Shown: positions 1 to 12,484 of the stretch, in pieces
How the letters are laid out: every line of letters starts with the position of its first letter
How positions within the stretch are numbered: the stretch's first letter is position 1
Source of the DNA: Xylaria sp. FL1777
Taxonomy: Eukaryota > Ascomycota > Sordariomycetes > Xylariales > Xylariaceae
Assembly: GCA_022578965.1 (NCBI GenBank)
Contig: MU400709.1
Span: 1 to 64,000, forward strand
Length of the DNA: 64,000 bases
Direction of reading: 5' to 3'
Translations under genes and position numbers: made by a program
The notes under the pieces: generated by a model
The model's database searches: none
Seen by the model: only the letters and a program-made list of their open reading frames with translations
Told to the model about the DNA's origin: nothing

Positions 1-26
1 CTTGCTGCGCCTCGCCCGCGCGCCAT

Positions 27-72
27 CCCCTTGCCGCCCCCCCCCCCTCCGCCGGCCCCCCCCGGCCCCCCG

Positions 73-102
<30 letters not shown>
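27..102. repeat. C-rich low-complexity run
   Basis: Almost pure cytosine for about 75 bases, with a few interrupting G and T bases. It resembles the homopolymer runs flanking the N gap near 13 kb, so it is probably an assembly or sequencing artefact rather than a biological repeat. It lies where the next exon of the adjacent decarboxylase gene should be. Confidence 0.7.
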
Positions 103-103
<1 letters not shown>

Positions 104-153
104 AAGACGGTGCAGGGGTGAAAGCAAGAAAGAAATTATAGTATACAGAACGA

Positions 154-1274
154 CTACGTACTCGCTGGCGCAACGATAATACGGCGCTTTTTGAGTCTTC
201 TGTTAACACTTGTCCCCTCTGTCCCCGCTGGAGTCATTGGGATCACCGTTGCTTGGCCCTGTGCGGCCGTGTCGGTCTTACTGGAGGTTGCATCTAGCTC
301 GCCCCATGGATCCCATGCGCGCACAACAGATGTCAGAAGACTATCGGCGAAACCGCCTGTTATTTTGGCCAATGTGTTGGCGCTGCAATAGGGAATCAGT
401 ATACGTCGTTTATAATGAGGTACGTGAGGGGTTCGGGTGCTTGCGTAATCGAGATTAGGATCACCGACTAAGCAGACAACTCCTGCTTGTGAGACAAGAC
501 AAATAAGGTGCAGAGAATTGAGTGCTGACCTTAGGGGCGCAATGACGAGTATGTCAGCCCAGCGGCGAAGTTCGATATGGAGGATTCCGCCGCCTCGCTG
601 TGATGGATCTTGTGAGCGGCGTTCAATTTGTAGCAAAAGCTGTTGTTGGAAACAATTGAAGGGTGAAGATGTCACTTACTACCCATGGAACCTTCCATTC
701 ATCTGCGTCTATGTACTGTTGAATATGAGCATCTCATCTCACTGTATCATCGTGTTCGTTTCACTTTCTCCCCCATAAGAGTAGGCTATGCCTCCTATTC
801 ATGTAGATGGGAAAATACGCACTAGAGAGTATTAGTCAGTATATAGGGGTATTTCAATTCAATAAAAGAAATAAAGACACCATAGCCTATATGGACGATA
901 TACTCACCCACAGCATCGACATTGGGAAGGCTATTCAACCCAGAAATAGTAGGTTGCTCTTTGGATTGGCCAGCTAGGAACTGTGTTGCCGATGGTGTCA
1001 AGACAACCCGGATTGAGAGCTCATTTGAGGGGTACTTGGAGAGTGCCTGAATTATGTTGGGTAGCTTGATCGTGGCGACACTGCCTCTGTATCCAGAGTT
1101 ACATAAAATATCCCAGCCGGTGAGAGAACATCGGAGTCGAATATTACAGGAGCACATTGCTTACGAGCAGGCGAGGAGGAGATGAGCCTTTCCATCATTC
1201 AGAGACGCCGTGAGTCTTCGAAGGGAATTCTTCGTGTGATGGGATTCATGCCCGTTAGAGACAGCCTGGAGCAT
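154..1274 (-). CDS. Phosphopantothenoylcysteine decarboxylase, 3' end missing
   Basis: Flavoprotein of the HFCD/PPCDC family. It decarboxylates 4'-phosphopantothenoylcysteine to 4'-phosphopantetheine in cytosolic coenzyme A biosynthesis. Exons read as 1274-1165, 1086-912, 715-680, 639-530 and 382-162, and all joins keep phase. Family signatures in order are LLLACSGSVATIKLPNI (flavin phosphate loop), the SIRVVLTPSATQFL strand, YIDADEW, the conserved HIELRRWADILVIAPL, SANTLAKITGGFADSLLTSV, and RIIVAPA just before a GTACGT donor at 161. The next exon should begin with the substrate-clamp motif PxMNxxMW, but it is absent because the C-rich run and the window edge intervene. The printed reading frame stops at 154, which I regard as intronic. 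About 217 residues are visible. The 36-nt third exon and the 912 donor (GTGGGT) are the least certain parts. Confidence 0.8.
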
Positions 1275-1992
1275 GATGAGAGCGATATATGAGTTCAGAA
1301 TCACACTTCAAATACTCGGAGATTCGTGAGTTAGTGGATTCATGAGAGTCTAGAGAGAGCCTTGGAATGGATTGAGAAAGCCAAGAGAGAGGTCTCGAGA
1401 TAGAGGTAGATACACTATATAGGTAGTTTGGCACCTGGAAATGCGATGAAAGTGAATACCTACCGAGAGCTATGGGATTATCCGTTTTGGGAAGGTCCAC
1501 CCGAATATCTTACTGCCAGTGGAATAGTGGTACGATACCTGGATATGGAGGATGTGGAAAACTGAAGACGCTGGGTTTTTGAAGGAAGCGTCCAACGATG
1601 CCGAATGAGTTCCGTTCAGTCAAGCATCACCTAGCGTCGTCATAGGAGGGGTCTTCCAGGGCGCTGTTTGGGAGCTTCGTCACAAGGGGAATGCGCTTGC
1701 ACCGTGATTGGTCAGCTGCCCTTTGTACTTACTCATAGGCGTCAATGGGGCGAGCTCTAGCTTATATCCCTGGGCCGCTACTGGCCGCTGTTTCCTTAAC
1801 CGCTGTGTTCTCTGTGGTTGACTACCTAGGTAGGTACGTACCCCGAGACATCCTGGATTGTTGCATAATCATTCATCATCGCCCGATTACCTAGTAGGTA
1901 CATAGGTACATAGGTACCTACCCGGTGTATCCTGATCCTGAGATCTGTTGAAGCTCAGCTCTCAACCAAATCCACACCATAGTCACGCCACC

Positions 1993-2624
1993 ATGTTCTC
2001 CAGACCTCTGTTCTCAGCTGTGAGTCTCCCTTAGAGCATTAATCACCATGCTAAGGACGAAAGATGACGACTGACATTCTTCGTCTTCCGGTAGAGCCTG
2101 CGGCAAGCAGCGCGCCCGGTTGCCAGACAAGCTGTCCTACGGCCGACTCCTTTCCTCACAGCTTTCCAGCAGCGCCTGCTGTCCGCCCACACGAGGCAGG
2201 CTATCGAGAAGGCAGTCAGTTCGGCACCAGTCGTGCTTTTCATGAAGGGCACCCCCGAGACACCCCAATGCGGCTTTTCACGGGCTAGCATCCAGATCTT
2301 GAGCCTGCAAGGCGTCGATCCGGCCAAGTTCGCCGCATTCAATGTCTTAGAGGACGAGGAGCTACGGTCAGGTATGAATACCATTGCCTCAATACACCCG
2401 GTCGATAATTTGCCTGTAACAGCACTGACACAAGGCCATTTTCGCTTGCAGGTATCAAGGAATTCTCCGACTGGCCCACTATCCCTCAACTCTACCTCGA
2501 TAAGGAATTCGTTGGCGGCTGTGACATCCTCGTCTCCATGCATCAGGACGGCTCGCTTGCTAAGATGCTCGAGGAGAAGGGCGTCTTGAGCCCCATAGAC
2601 GAACCGCCGGAGTCGCCTGCTTAG
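1993..2624 (+). CDS. GRX5: Mitochondrial monothiol glutaredoxin Grx5
   Basis: Monothiol glutaredoxin that binds a glutathione-ligated [2Fe-2S] cluster and passes it on in mitochondrial iron-sulfur protein assembly. Exons are 1993-2019, 2095-2371 and 2452-2624, joining in phase to 158 residues. The arginine-rich, acid-poor N-terminus (about the first 35 residues) fits a mitochondrial presequence. The core has [19 protein letters not shown] with the single active-site cysteine in CGFS, followed by the [20 protein letters not shown] glutathione-binding segment with the cis-proline TIPQ. Length and intron placement are normal for fungal Grx5. The start is the first ATG after a Kozak-like CCACC. 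Confident assignment. Confidence 0.93.
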
Positions 2625-5304
2625 GAGAAATAAGAACAACGCACATATAGAAGGAATAAAATTCGGATCTGTACGATAAAACCTGTAGAGGTTTGTGTAT
2701 AAATACGAACGCCTAATGAACATAATTCCTCTATACACTCGTCTAGACGGCTATACTCTTTTTCTGCATCCACTTGTTGACAGGACTCTATCAGGGCTAA
2801 GTTGCCGAGCAGCTTTCAACTCGACAGTATTCTTATTGGTGCTAGTATCTACAGCTTGGTTATCGACTAAAGGCTGGAATATCTCTGCTCCGCGCCTCAT
2901 ACTTTCGATATTCTAACCACACAACGTTGGCCAGACTATGCCCCAACAGCTCCCAGAATTATGATGAGGATATGTGTAGCCGTCACAGCACAGCCGGATA
3001 ATAGTACACTTCTTGAGCGCTAGGTTGTATCTAATCTTCTCGCCTTTCCCGAAAGGCGGCTTTTTTCAATCTCCTTGTTTTCACGATTTCCATTGCATAC
3101 CCCCGCAACCATCTTGATTATTAACCCCCTTTCTCTCTCTGAACCTTTGCGCCATGAACTTACCTTCACTGCGAAATCGGGAAAGAAGTGGTGATGATTG
3201 ATCGAAACTGGAAGAGTATACGACACGTAAGGAGACTTCAGGACACCACGCCAACAGTATACGAAAGTTATGATTCACCAAATCGAGCTAGGGAGGAAGT
3301 GCGCGAAACAGAGGCTCAACACTACCGCTCCCTAGCTACAGTATCTAGATCGCCCCATTTATCATATAGAGCTTTCCCCGCTCATATGCAGTTTTTGAGG
3401 CGAAGAGCTAATCTAGAGCCGGGGCCGTGGGACGATACGATACGATCGATACCAACAACATATGTTACACCTCGACGCCCGATGACACGACGTATCTGCA
3501 TGCTAGCTCATAAGTATGTACAACATGTCGGATATCCGATCCGACTATGAAGGGAGGCCCTATTGGGAGCTGCTTTCTCACAAGTCCTAATTCTTTAGAA
3601 AAGGAAGACTCATTTCGACTTGCCGATCACCGGCTTTCATCCCTGCTGAACCAGGGCTAGGAGTTACTCATATGTATTGGAAACAAAAGTAATCCCATCC
3701 TTTCCAAGTTGCACCTATTCGTTATGTATGAGTTGAGCACGGAAAAAATAAAGTGCCCACTCTCAATTGCTGTGTCATGCCTACATATGTATGTACGTAC
3801 TACCTATACTAGATCACTTATATAACCTTGAAGTGTTGCTACTTAATCTTTCTTTTTTTCTTTAAACATTGATTTACTCCGTTATTATTGTAAAGGATTA
3901 GCGAACACTTTTCGTATGCTCTCTTTTGTTTATAGTCATTTCATTACGATTATCCTTTTTTTTTAACCTTTCTAATACACTGCAGCCTGCATTACTACCT
4001 GTAATATCTTCCGACTTTCTGCGAAACAAGGTAATTGAACACTAAGGTACTTCATTATTTGCGCAGCATATCGTTTAACCATCTACTCCCCTCAAACTCT
4101 AGAAAAGCCTCAGCCGATCGATACGCTGAACGCATCATATACCTCCGCAACCCAGCCGCGACTTGGACAACTCAATAAACCAGGTACGCCAGCTATCCGC
4201 GTCCAGCCGTCCAGCCAGCATGTAGCGCTCCTCCCCTGATTCGACAGCGATGCCATCTCAAACGTTAGAGAAGCACAACCTCATCGAGTCGGTATGCTGT
4301 TTTTGCAGCACCTGTTGTCTCTGGCTCTTCTGTACTTTTTGTTTGTTTCGTGGCTTGCCGCATTTTGTACCTTTTGCGTCTTATATCTAGTCTTGATCTA
4401 TATAGGGATAGTTTGAATACTTATTAAGCTTCACTGCTAAGACCATAAGTACTAGTACGGCACCCACAGCTGTACTAGTTCAAATACTGTACTCGTCCGC
4501 GGTCTAACTCGGACCAGTACGCATATCGTACCAGTCCGTCTACCGCACCGGCCCAGCTATCGTACCGGCACGGGTTCCTCGGCGCCGGTTTTTCCAAGCC
4601 CATACCGGCGTGGCCTTAGATTGGCACAACGCCGACAGCCATAATAGTCCACAGCTTCTTTTGTACCGGTGCGTAGTAGTTCGAGTTGTACCCCCCAATA
4701 TATACTCAACCAATTCCATAGTGCTAGCTGTATCGTGAAAGTAGATCCGTTCACTATAATTATCTTTATGTTACAGTGGGCTTTATCGCTCTGTTGATTA
4801 ATTAGAACTAAAAAAAATCTTCTCTTGGGATCGAACAGATGGTCTTCTAAGTGGGGTTGCCACTTGTACCTAAGTAGGTATGTAACAAGGCATCCTCACC
4901 CCTAGACCGAGTGCCGTCCATCAAATAGACTCAAGCTTATTTTTCTCTGTAACTTCCTATGGCAATGGCAATAGCCTACAATGGTAGTTGTAGCCCTGTT
5001 ATACCGCCCTTATAAGAGCACGCTAGGTAGAGTACTTAATAAATGTATGTACCGAATACTAATGGGCTGAGCCGAGCCTGAGCAAAAGCGCCAACTGCGC
5101 TAAGCCTAATCTGGCAGAAGTGGTAAAAGCTAGAACCGCTCAGGTTAAAAGATACCGAAGTTCTTCCGTGCCCCTCCATACCCCCCCCCTTCTCCTATGA
5201 CGGAGGTGACTCAGGCGTAAAAAAAATATAACCCCGCCATTATTGTAGCCGCAGTCTTCAGAACCCCGTATCAGCATACCTCATTTCAAGACCACCATCT
5301 CATC
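2625..5304. other. Spacer between GRX5 and lysyl-tRNA synthetase
   Basis: About 2.7 kb, AT-rich in its middle (3.7-4.5 kb), with many TpA steps and short palindromic TACCTAAGTAGGTA-like motifs near 4868. No reading frame here resembles a protein. A short ATG-led segment at 4251-4292 ends in a plausible GTATGC donor but has no recognisable continuation. The last 150 bases before 5305 presumably hold the lysyl-tRNA synthetase promoter and leader. Confidence 0.5.
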
Positions 5305-7588
5305 ATGGCCTCCAATCAGGGCCCTGAGAACCCGGCGGCGGAAGCTGAGCAGGCCCAGAAGCTCTACGATGACCCTGTGACTGGAGAGAAGATTTCTAAG
5401 ACCGAACTCAAGAGACGGACCAAACAGCGAGAGAAGGAGAAGGCCAAGGAACAGAAGGCGAAGACACAGCCCGCGACGCAAGCTGCGAGGCCTGGTAATC
5501 TCGAGGATGAATTGAACCCGAATGTGGGTAACGATCAAGATCAATACGGGTACCGCAAACTCTACTAACATGGGGGTGCCAGCAATACTTCGAACTGCGC
5601 TGCAAGCAGATCGACAGCCTACGAAGCGAGCGGAACATCAACCCATACCCCCACAAGTTCCACGTCAACACGAGGCTGGCCTCCTTCGTCACAGAGCACG
5701 AGAACATCGAATCGGGCCAGAGCCGCCAAGATGTCGACATTCGCGTCGGAGTGCGCATTATGGCCCAGCGTTCTTATGGCGCGTCGCTGAGATTCTACGA
5801 CTGCAAAGCCGAGGGTATATCCATCCAGATTATGTGTGACGCGAAGGAGGCCACAGGCTTGCCATTCGCTGAACAGCATGACCACCTTAGGCGAGGAGAT
5901 GTGAGTAGCAATCAGAGCGACTCCATTCCTTGCTCGCACGACACCCTTTGTTCTGCCGTAGCAGATCTTATCCATGTCGAGAGCAGCATTCGCAGGATGC
6001 AATTCATTGCCCATACGCATACGTTGAACGACTTTTGCCTTACTAACTCTATCATTATAGTGGATAGGAGTCACTGGATTCCCCGGTCGTACGAAGCCTA
6101 AGACCCGCGACGTTGGCGAGCTGAGCATCTTCGCGCGTGAGGTCGTCCTTCTCACACCCTGCCTCCACCAACTTCCTTCTAGTCACTTCGGCCTGAAAGA
6201 TAAGGAGCAACGATACCGACAGAGATATCTCGACCTCATCATAAACGATACAACTCGCACTACATTTGCCAGAAGATCTAAGATCATTGGATACCTTCGT
6301 CAATTTCTAAATGAGCGGGATTTCCTCGAGGTACAGAGTACGTAGTCTCCTCACTTCACTCTTTCGTACATCCAGAAACTCTTAGAAATCTGGTTACATA
6401 TTATACAGTTCATTGCAATTACTGACTTGGGTCACTTCATAGCACCAATGATGAACAAGATTGCTGGAGGTGCCACAGCTCGGCCGTTTAAGACTTTCCA
6501 CAATGATATGAACATGGAGCTTTATATGCGAGTCGCTCCTGAACTGTATCTGAAGCAGCTGGTTGTGGGTGGTCTTGAGCGTGTTTATGAGATTGGACGA
6601 CAGTTTCGAAACGAAGACATTGACCTGACTCACAACCCTGAATTCACCACTCTCGAGTTCTACTGCGCCTTTTTTGACGTTCACGACTTGATGGATATCA
6701 CAGAAGAGATGATCAGTGGGCTCGTCAAAGCCGTCACTGGTTCTTATCAGACCCTATACCATACCCAGGATGGAAAGGAGTATTCTATCAACTGGGAGAG
6801 GCCGTGGCCACGGGTTAATATGATACCTGCTCTTGAAAAGGCTACTGAAACTAAATTCCCCGCTGCGGATCAGTTCCACACTGACGAAACTCATGAATTC
6901 TTCGTTAAGCTTCTAGATCGATTGAATATTCCCTGTTCGCCGCCAGTGACAACGTCGCGAATGATCGATAAGCTCGTGGGAGAGTTCATCGAGTCTCGCT
7001 GCATCTCACCCACTTTCATCACCGGCCACCCCCAAATGTAAGCCTAAAGCCCCTATAAAAGCATTTACAAATCGCTAATTTAATACAAGTATGTCTCCGC
7101 TGGCCAAGGCTGATCGTGCGGTCCCCGGAATCTGCGAGCGATTTGAGGCTTTCGTATGCACTAAAGAAATAGCGAATGCGTATACAGAACTCAACGACCC
7201 TATAGATCAGAGGGCGCGCTTTTTGGAACAGGCGAAGGATAAAGACAAGGGAGATTTGGAAGCGCAGCTCATCGATGAGTATGACTTAAACAGTCGATTC
7301 AATTTGGATTGAACGCTAACCCTGTTCAAAGGACATTCTGCGAAGCTCTTGAATTCGGCCTCCCCCCCACTGGTGGATTTGGATTAGGTGTCGATAGAAT
7401 GGTTATGTTCTTAACAGATCAGTATAGGTGAGTAAATCTCATTGAAGAATTATGGTTGGATTGAAGCTAACGACCCACGCAGTATTAAGGAGGTGTTAAC
7501 GTTCCCATTGATGAGGGACGTAGTCGAGCACTCGGTCAAGGAGACTGCCGAGGCATCTGAGGAGCTCGCCAACCTCACGGTAAATTAA
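5305..7588 (+). CDS. KRS1: Lysyl-tRNA synthetase, cytosolic (class II)
   Basis: Charges tRNA-Lys with lysine using ATP. Exons are 5305-5523, 5583-5900, 6061-6337, 6443-7037, 7090-7278, 7332-7427 and 7483-7588. All phases agree and give 599 residues, normal for the cytosolic fungal enzyme. Order seen: a lysine-rich N-terminal tRNA-binding helix ([20 protein letters not shown]), the OB-fold anticodon-binding domain ([13 protein letters not shown] to VGVRIMAQR), then the class II core. Core motifs are [33 protein letters not shown], motif 2 [15 protein letters not shown], the GHPQIMSPLAK loop, and motif 3 [16 protein letters not shown]. The second-exon acceptor is set by the family-typical junction LNPN/QYFE. 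I see no mitochondrial presequence in the single start visible. Confidence 0.95.
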
Positions 7589-7981
7589 GGGAAAATGTGG
7601 AATGTCAAACCTATCAAAATCAGGAGATAATATCCTTTCTGTATGGACTTGTGGTGGACTGACTACCTGCTTGACTGTGTAGGTTTAAAGTGTTGAAGCA
7701 CAAGCTAGATACTGAGGTTTACTTCGTATTAGATTCAAATGAATAAAGATATAAACCTGTCTGTAGTCTCTATTTACTCACTGGTTTCCGCCGGCTAGCC
7801 TTTTATTGAATTGTTGAAGGCTATCTACATCTTTGAGTATCAGGCCCACGCCCACACTCTGTTTTGCTTATATCCTACTAATACGATGATAGTACAGCCA
7901 AGATAATGAATAGTAGTACTAAGTGTGTTATCTTTAAATATATTAATATCTTGCGAGGTCATTCTCCTGCAGCTACAACGT

Positions 7982-10255
7982 TCACTGCGGATATGCCGCA
8001 CCATCACCACGCATGTCACTGCCCGCAGACCAGACGCCAATGTCCCTCTCGACAGGGTCCGTCGTCCAGCGGATGATCTGGCCTCTACCAAACTTGGCCC
8101 TGGCCATCAACCCTTTCGAAACCGCGACGTCGTGGCCCAATTTCCGCAGTCCCTCGATCGTCTCTTCCGGCATCCCCTCCTCGACGAACACCTTGGTGTC
8201 AATCGCCCTGCCGTCTTCCGGCATCCCGGCCCCGATGCACACGCGCGGGGCGTCGAGCGCCTGCTGCGGGTTCAAGCCCCCGACGATCTGGCCCAGGAGC
8301 ACCTGGACGTGGCCCTGGGGTTGCATGAAGCCGCCCATGACGCCGAAGACGGAGTGCAGGCTGCCGTCGTGGAGATTCGTCACGGCGGCGGGGATGATGG
8401 TGTGATAGGGCCTCTTGCGCGGCGCCAGGATGTTGGGGTGCTGGCCCGAGGGGTCGAGGCTGAAGTTCGCCGCGCGGTTCTGCAGCGTGAAGCCGCAGCC
8501 CTTGGGGATGATGCACGTCCCGAAGCCGCCGTAGTTGCTGTTGATGAAGGACACGGCGTTGCCCTCGCTGTCCGACACGGCGAAGTACACCGTGTCGCTG
8601 CTCTGGTGGGCCGGCGACGGCATCCCGTGCGCGGGCACGGCGCCCGCCCTCTCGGCCGAGAACAGCTCCTTCGCCCGCGACGACAGGTACTCGCGCGACA
8701 GGAGCTCGGTCACGGGCACGCGCTCGACGTTGGGATCCGTAACGAACCAGCTCGCGTCCGCGAACGCGATGCGCAGCGCTTCGATGATGGCGTGCAGGTA
8801 CGGCGCCGTGTTGAAGTCTGCGCGCCCGAACTTCGGGATCTTCCCCGCCCGTTCCAGCTCCTCGAGGATCCCCAACGCCATCAGCGCCACGATCCCCTGG
8901 CCGTTGGGCGGGTGTTCCCAGACCTCGAGCCCGAGGTCCGGGTTCGTCTCCTGCTGCGCGGGGTCCGCAATGCGGTCCCGCAGCGTCTGCGCCACATTCT
9001 GCCCCCGGAACTGCAGCGAGATGGCCTCCACCGGCTCGCTGCCTACTTCGAGATGATGCGCTAGATCGTCCAGTTCGAGATGGCCCCCGAGGTCTCGCAC
9101 CACTTTCACCAGCTCCTCCGCGATCCGCCCCGTGTAGAACCCGGCTTTGCCCTCCGTCGCAAGAGCCCGGAAGGTCTTCGCTAGCGTGGGATTCTTCATG
9201 ATCTCACCCGCGCGTGGCGAGCGGACGCCACCTAGCGCTAACGGATCCGCCTTCAGCATCTCGCTACCGTTGGGCGAGGCGCGGCGGATTTGCGGCTCGG
9301 AGAAACTCCACTGCTTCACGTTAGCCCTGCATCGTGTCTTTACACAGTCTACCTGTCTGTCTATAGCCACCTTGCTACGCAGTTGCGTGTAGTGGTGACA
9401 TAGGAAATGGACGTATCATTGAAGCACACTGACCCAATACGCGACTCCCTCAGACACAGGGAACCCCTTTTCGCCGAGCTCGATGGCGGGCGCGAGGATC
9501 TGCTCCATAGTCACCTTGCCGCTGCCGAAGCGCGCGACGGAATCGCACCACCCGGCCGGGGCCCCCGGCACCGAGACCGAGTGCACGCTGGCCATGGGGA
9601 TGCTTCCGGGCTGGCCGTCCGGTATACCGAGAGACGCGCGTATCGTCTCCAGCGTGTACTTGGCGCCCGACCGGCCCGAGCCGTTGAGCGCCGAGATCTT
9701 TTTCGTCTTGGCGTCGTAGAACAGACAGAACATGTCCCCGCCGATGCCGGTCGAGCAGGGCTCTGTCATGTTGAGGCCGGCGGCTGTTTCGGGGGGGAAA
9801 CGGGGGTTATTAGCACCATGACCATGGTTTGATCGGTTTCACATGTGATGGGGATATTTTTGTGAGATGATGCCTTTTTTTCTGTTTTTTTTTTCCATCA
9901 TATGATATCTACATGAAGGGACCAGTGTAAACAAACAGAACAGTGGTTCATTTAGACGTACCGACAGCGACCGCCGCATCCTACGCGCCCACTTCATTAG
10001 TAAGAGTAACAGTGTGCATGTATTAGTTTATCTATTCACACGAGGGAATGAATAGTCGACATTGGTTGGGCAAGGCAGATGGATACTTACGACGCAATTC
10101 CCGCCGGCATCGAGCACCTGGATGCCGCACTTGGCCGCCAGTGGCTGCGTGCACGCGACGATGCCCTTGGTGCTGTGCACGACGCTGCGCCGGCCCGCGA
10201 ACTTGACGAAGGTCTCCGAGCCCGGCGGGAACACGGACGCCGTCGTGAGGGGCAT
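7982..10255 (-). CDS. Gamma-glutamyltranspeptidase-family protein (Ntn hydrolase)
   Basis: Exons are 10255-10091, 9980-9962 (only 19 nt), 9783-9434 and 9310-7982, in phase, giving 620 residues. The family makes a self-cleaving precursor whose new N-terminal threonine is the nucleophile for gamma-glutamyl hydrolysis or transfer. Visible signatures are RRSVVHSTKG near the start, DAGGNCVDAAVAVAAGLNMT across the microexon, EPCSTGIGGDMF, a catalytic-threonine region SSDTVYFAVSD (Thr near residue 417, close to the position in the bacterial enzyme), the FGTCIIPKGCGFTLQNR segment and SVFGVMGGFMQPQGHVQVL. There is no signal peptide or transmembrane anchor, unlike secreted or membrane glutathione hydrolases, so it may be one of the cytosolic acylase-like members found in bacteria and fungi. 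The gene is distinctly GC-rich, which creates long spurious frames on the other strand. Confidence 0.9.
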
Positions 10256-11318
10256 CTTGGGAGATGAAGCCAGCCGCGGGGTAAGTAAGTAAGGAATGAA
10301 TCGGTTATAGGGGCGAGGGGACTTCGCAATGGATCCGACTGCTTCTGTAAAAAATAAAAATGACATATAATTACTAGGATACGTAAAATAGAGGGTTGAG
10401 ATGTATCCGAATAAATAAGTCGAGATGAGATGTACCGGTAGTCTAGTGTCTGTTTACCTTATCAAGTGGATTCTCCCTGTCGGACGCCGAGGTTGCGTCG
10501 GCTGCCCAACCGAGCACGCATTCATTTATTTACGTAGCAGTTGGTAGGTAGTTTTTTTTCCGACGGCCAGCTGTCTCCCTTCGTGAAAGACAACTCCTCC
10601 TTAACGTACCTAAGTAGACACAGGGTGGAGACGTCTCCTCTCCGTCGTCGGCGACGGAAGTTGTTTTGAGAAGGAACGTTGTTATACAGTACCTTCCTAG
10701 GTAAACACACCTGACCATTGCTATACGTCATTATCTCATGGAAACACGTTAAATATAGTGAAACTACTTACCTAACTGTACCTAGGCACATAGTAAGGTT
10801 TTCTTTTCCCCGTGTTAAGCTAGACTTGGAAATTATGGAAAGTATTCACGGCGTATTATCGCTCGATGTGGTGACACACTTTTTGAGTCATCCGCTTGCC
10901 TATCCGTCCAGACTAAACATGATCTACAGATTCGGTATTTTACTACTACATAGTCCAGATGGGTAAATTCCAAGTAGATGGGATTTCGCTCATGGCATTT
11001 CAGATTGCTCTCCCGATAACCGCAGCTGCCGGCGCTCTATGTGCTATCTGCAGTCAGACTCCGCTAGAAATGCCATACCGGGGAACACAAGACCGCCGAA
11101 CACAGCCCGGAGCCCCGAATCGATTTATTTACTTCCGTTTAGTAATATACACGCCTTGTTCGTCCTCATTCTTAGCCAATTAAGTCATCTGCACACTACA
11201 GATAGTCTTCAACTAGAATCAATCAATCATTACTTGTCATCTTTCGACTTGATATCATTCTCATACAGCCCATTAATACCATCACTTCCACTCTAAATAG
11301 AAGGGGAATAAGACTAGT
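10256..11318. other. Spacer
   Basis: Shared upstream and downstream spacer of two leftward genes. It contains the dispersed CCTAGGTA/ACCTAAGTA-like motifs (around 10606, 10697 and 10783) and no reading frame I can support. Confidence 0.45.
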
Positions 11319-12484
11319 TTATAGCGCCATCAACAACACAAAAAGTCCCAGCAGGAAAAGACGAGTTGGAGTGGCTACTGCGGTTGCCCCTGTTGGCACG
11401 TTGGAGGTTGTTGATGATGGGGGAGATGAAGAGGTTACATTTCCATTGCTCTCACTGGGCGTAGGCGTCGGTGTTGGTGTAATTGACGAAGTAATTGCAG
11501 GCGAGTTCTCCCTAGTCGAGGTGGAGGTAGCCTGTGTGCTCACCGGCGGCGTGGAGGGCTCACCAGTCTCATCAACAGAGGAAGGAGAAGGATCTTCGAT
11601 GATAGAAGTGGTTTCAACGTCTTCGCTTGACGTGGGAATGGTCGTGGCTGGTTCTTCAACGGGAGGAGTTGTTGTAGTAGGAACCGTGTCTATCATAGTG
11701 AACGAGGGCTCGGCGCTGCCGGAAAAGTAGTACTCGTGCCAACCATAGCAGTCCTGGTAACATGTGTGGGTGCCATAGAAAACAGTATAACTGTGGAACT
11801 GCACTTCTGCATACATCGTACCGTCTTCATAATCCCACGGTACATTTGCTATCTGCCGCTTTTCCCACGCGTGAGTGTTGATATCTGTCTGCACGGGGAT
11901 CTCGCGGCCAGAGAGTTCCGTTATGTAAGACGTCGCGCACCCTGGTAGAGGATATCCCACACTATACGACACTCCATCGCGCTCTGTAGTGAACTGCTTA
12001 TAGCCACCGGTGAAATACTCGTCGACATTGAAATTATATTGACTGTAGGAAGAAATGTGAGTGAACTATATACATAATAGTGACAGCGTTGGATTACTTA
12101 CGTCGGGCAGCACAGAACGTCGAAGTTAGTCTCGAGTCCATCAGAGCGCGAGTTCAACAGGGTCGAAGCTCCAGTATAGCCAGAAGGACAGCCGCTATAG
12201 AAACGGGTCTCTGCGTCCACAACGGTTTGAGCCGAGTAGGGTACATAACATGATGCCGGCGCATTCTGTGGTGCTCCGAACTGCGTCAATTGGCACGTCA
12301 ACCAGTCGGGAGAAGGCGAGAGGCCATAGTATTCGCCGAGCGCAACCGCAGCACAGCTAGTTACCACAACCCAATGATTTCCAGGGTCAACGCAGCCCGG
12401 GCCTGGTGTAAACTGGGCCGTCGGCGGCGAGGTGATGGCGGCCGGCAGTGTAGGGGCTGGATTAAAAACGGTGGGAGACGCCAT
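11319..12484 (-). CDS. Ser/Thr-rich surface protein with GPI-like C-terminal tail
   Basis: Exons are 12484-12102 and 12042-11319, in phase, giving 368 residues. The first 230 residues are a cysteine-containing globular part (YSGCPSGYTGAS, DVLCCPT, GTHTCYQDCYGWHEYYF). About 110 residues rich in Ser, Thr and Pro follow, typical of O-mannosylated cell-wall stalks, with a run of TPTPTPTP. The protein ends in a hydrophobic segment RLFLLGLFVLLMAL with no charged tail, as expected of a GPI-attachment signal or a terminal anchor. The N-terminus MASPTVFNPAPTLPA is not an obvious signal peptide, so an upstream leader exon may be missing, or secretion may rely on the C-terminal segment. I recognise the architecture, not the function. 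Confidence 0.72.

Noticed and set aside
1255..1500. 81-codon minus-strand frame upstream of the decarboxylase
   Set aside because: It has a different frame from the decarboxylase start and no recognisable protein character.
3041..3067. GCCTTTC..GAAAGGC hairpin followed by T run, like a bacterial rho-independent terminator
   Set aside because: The window is clearly fungal nuclear DNA. There is no bacterial operon here, so the resemblance is chance.
4251..4292. ATG-led 14-codon segment ending in a GTATGC donor
   Set aside because: No continuing exon or homology found; too short to support a gene.
4824..4842. TGGGATCGAAC, T-loop-like on the minus strand (and a similar GTTCGATCCC near 16308)
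   Set aside because: Flanking bases do not form an acceptor stem, D arm and anticodon arm, so no tRNA could be built.
7925..9064. 379-codon plus-strand frame
   Set aside because: Antisense shadow of the GC-rich gamma-glutamyltranspeptidase exon; Arg/His-rich shadow composition.
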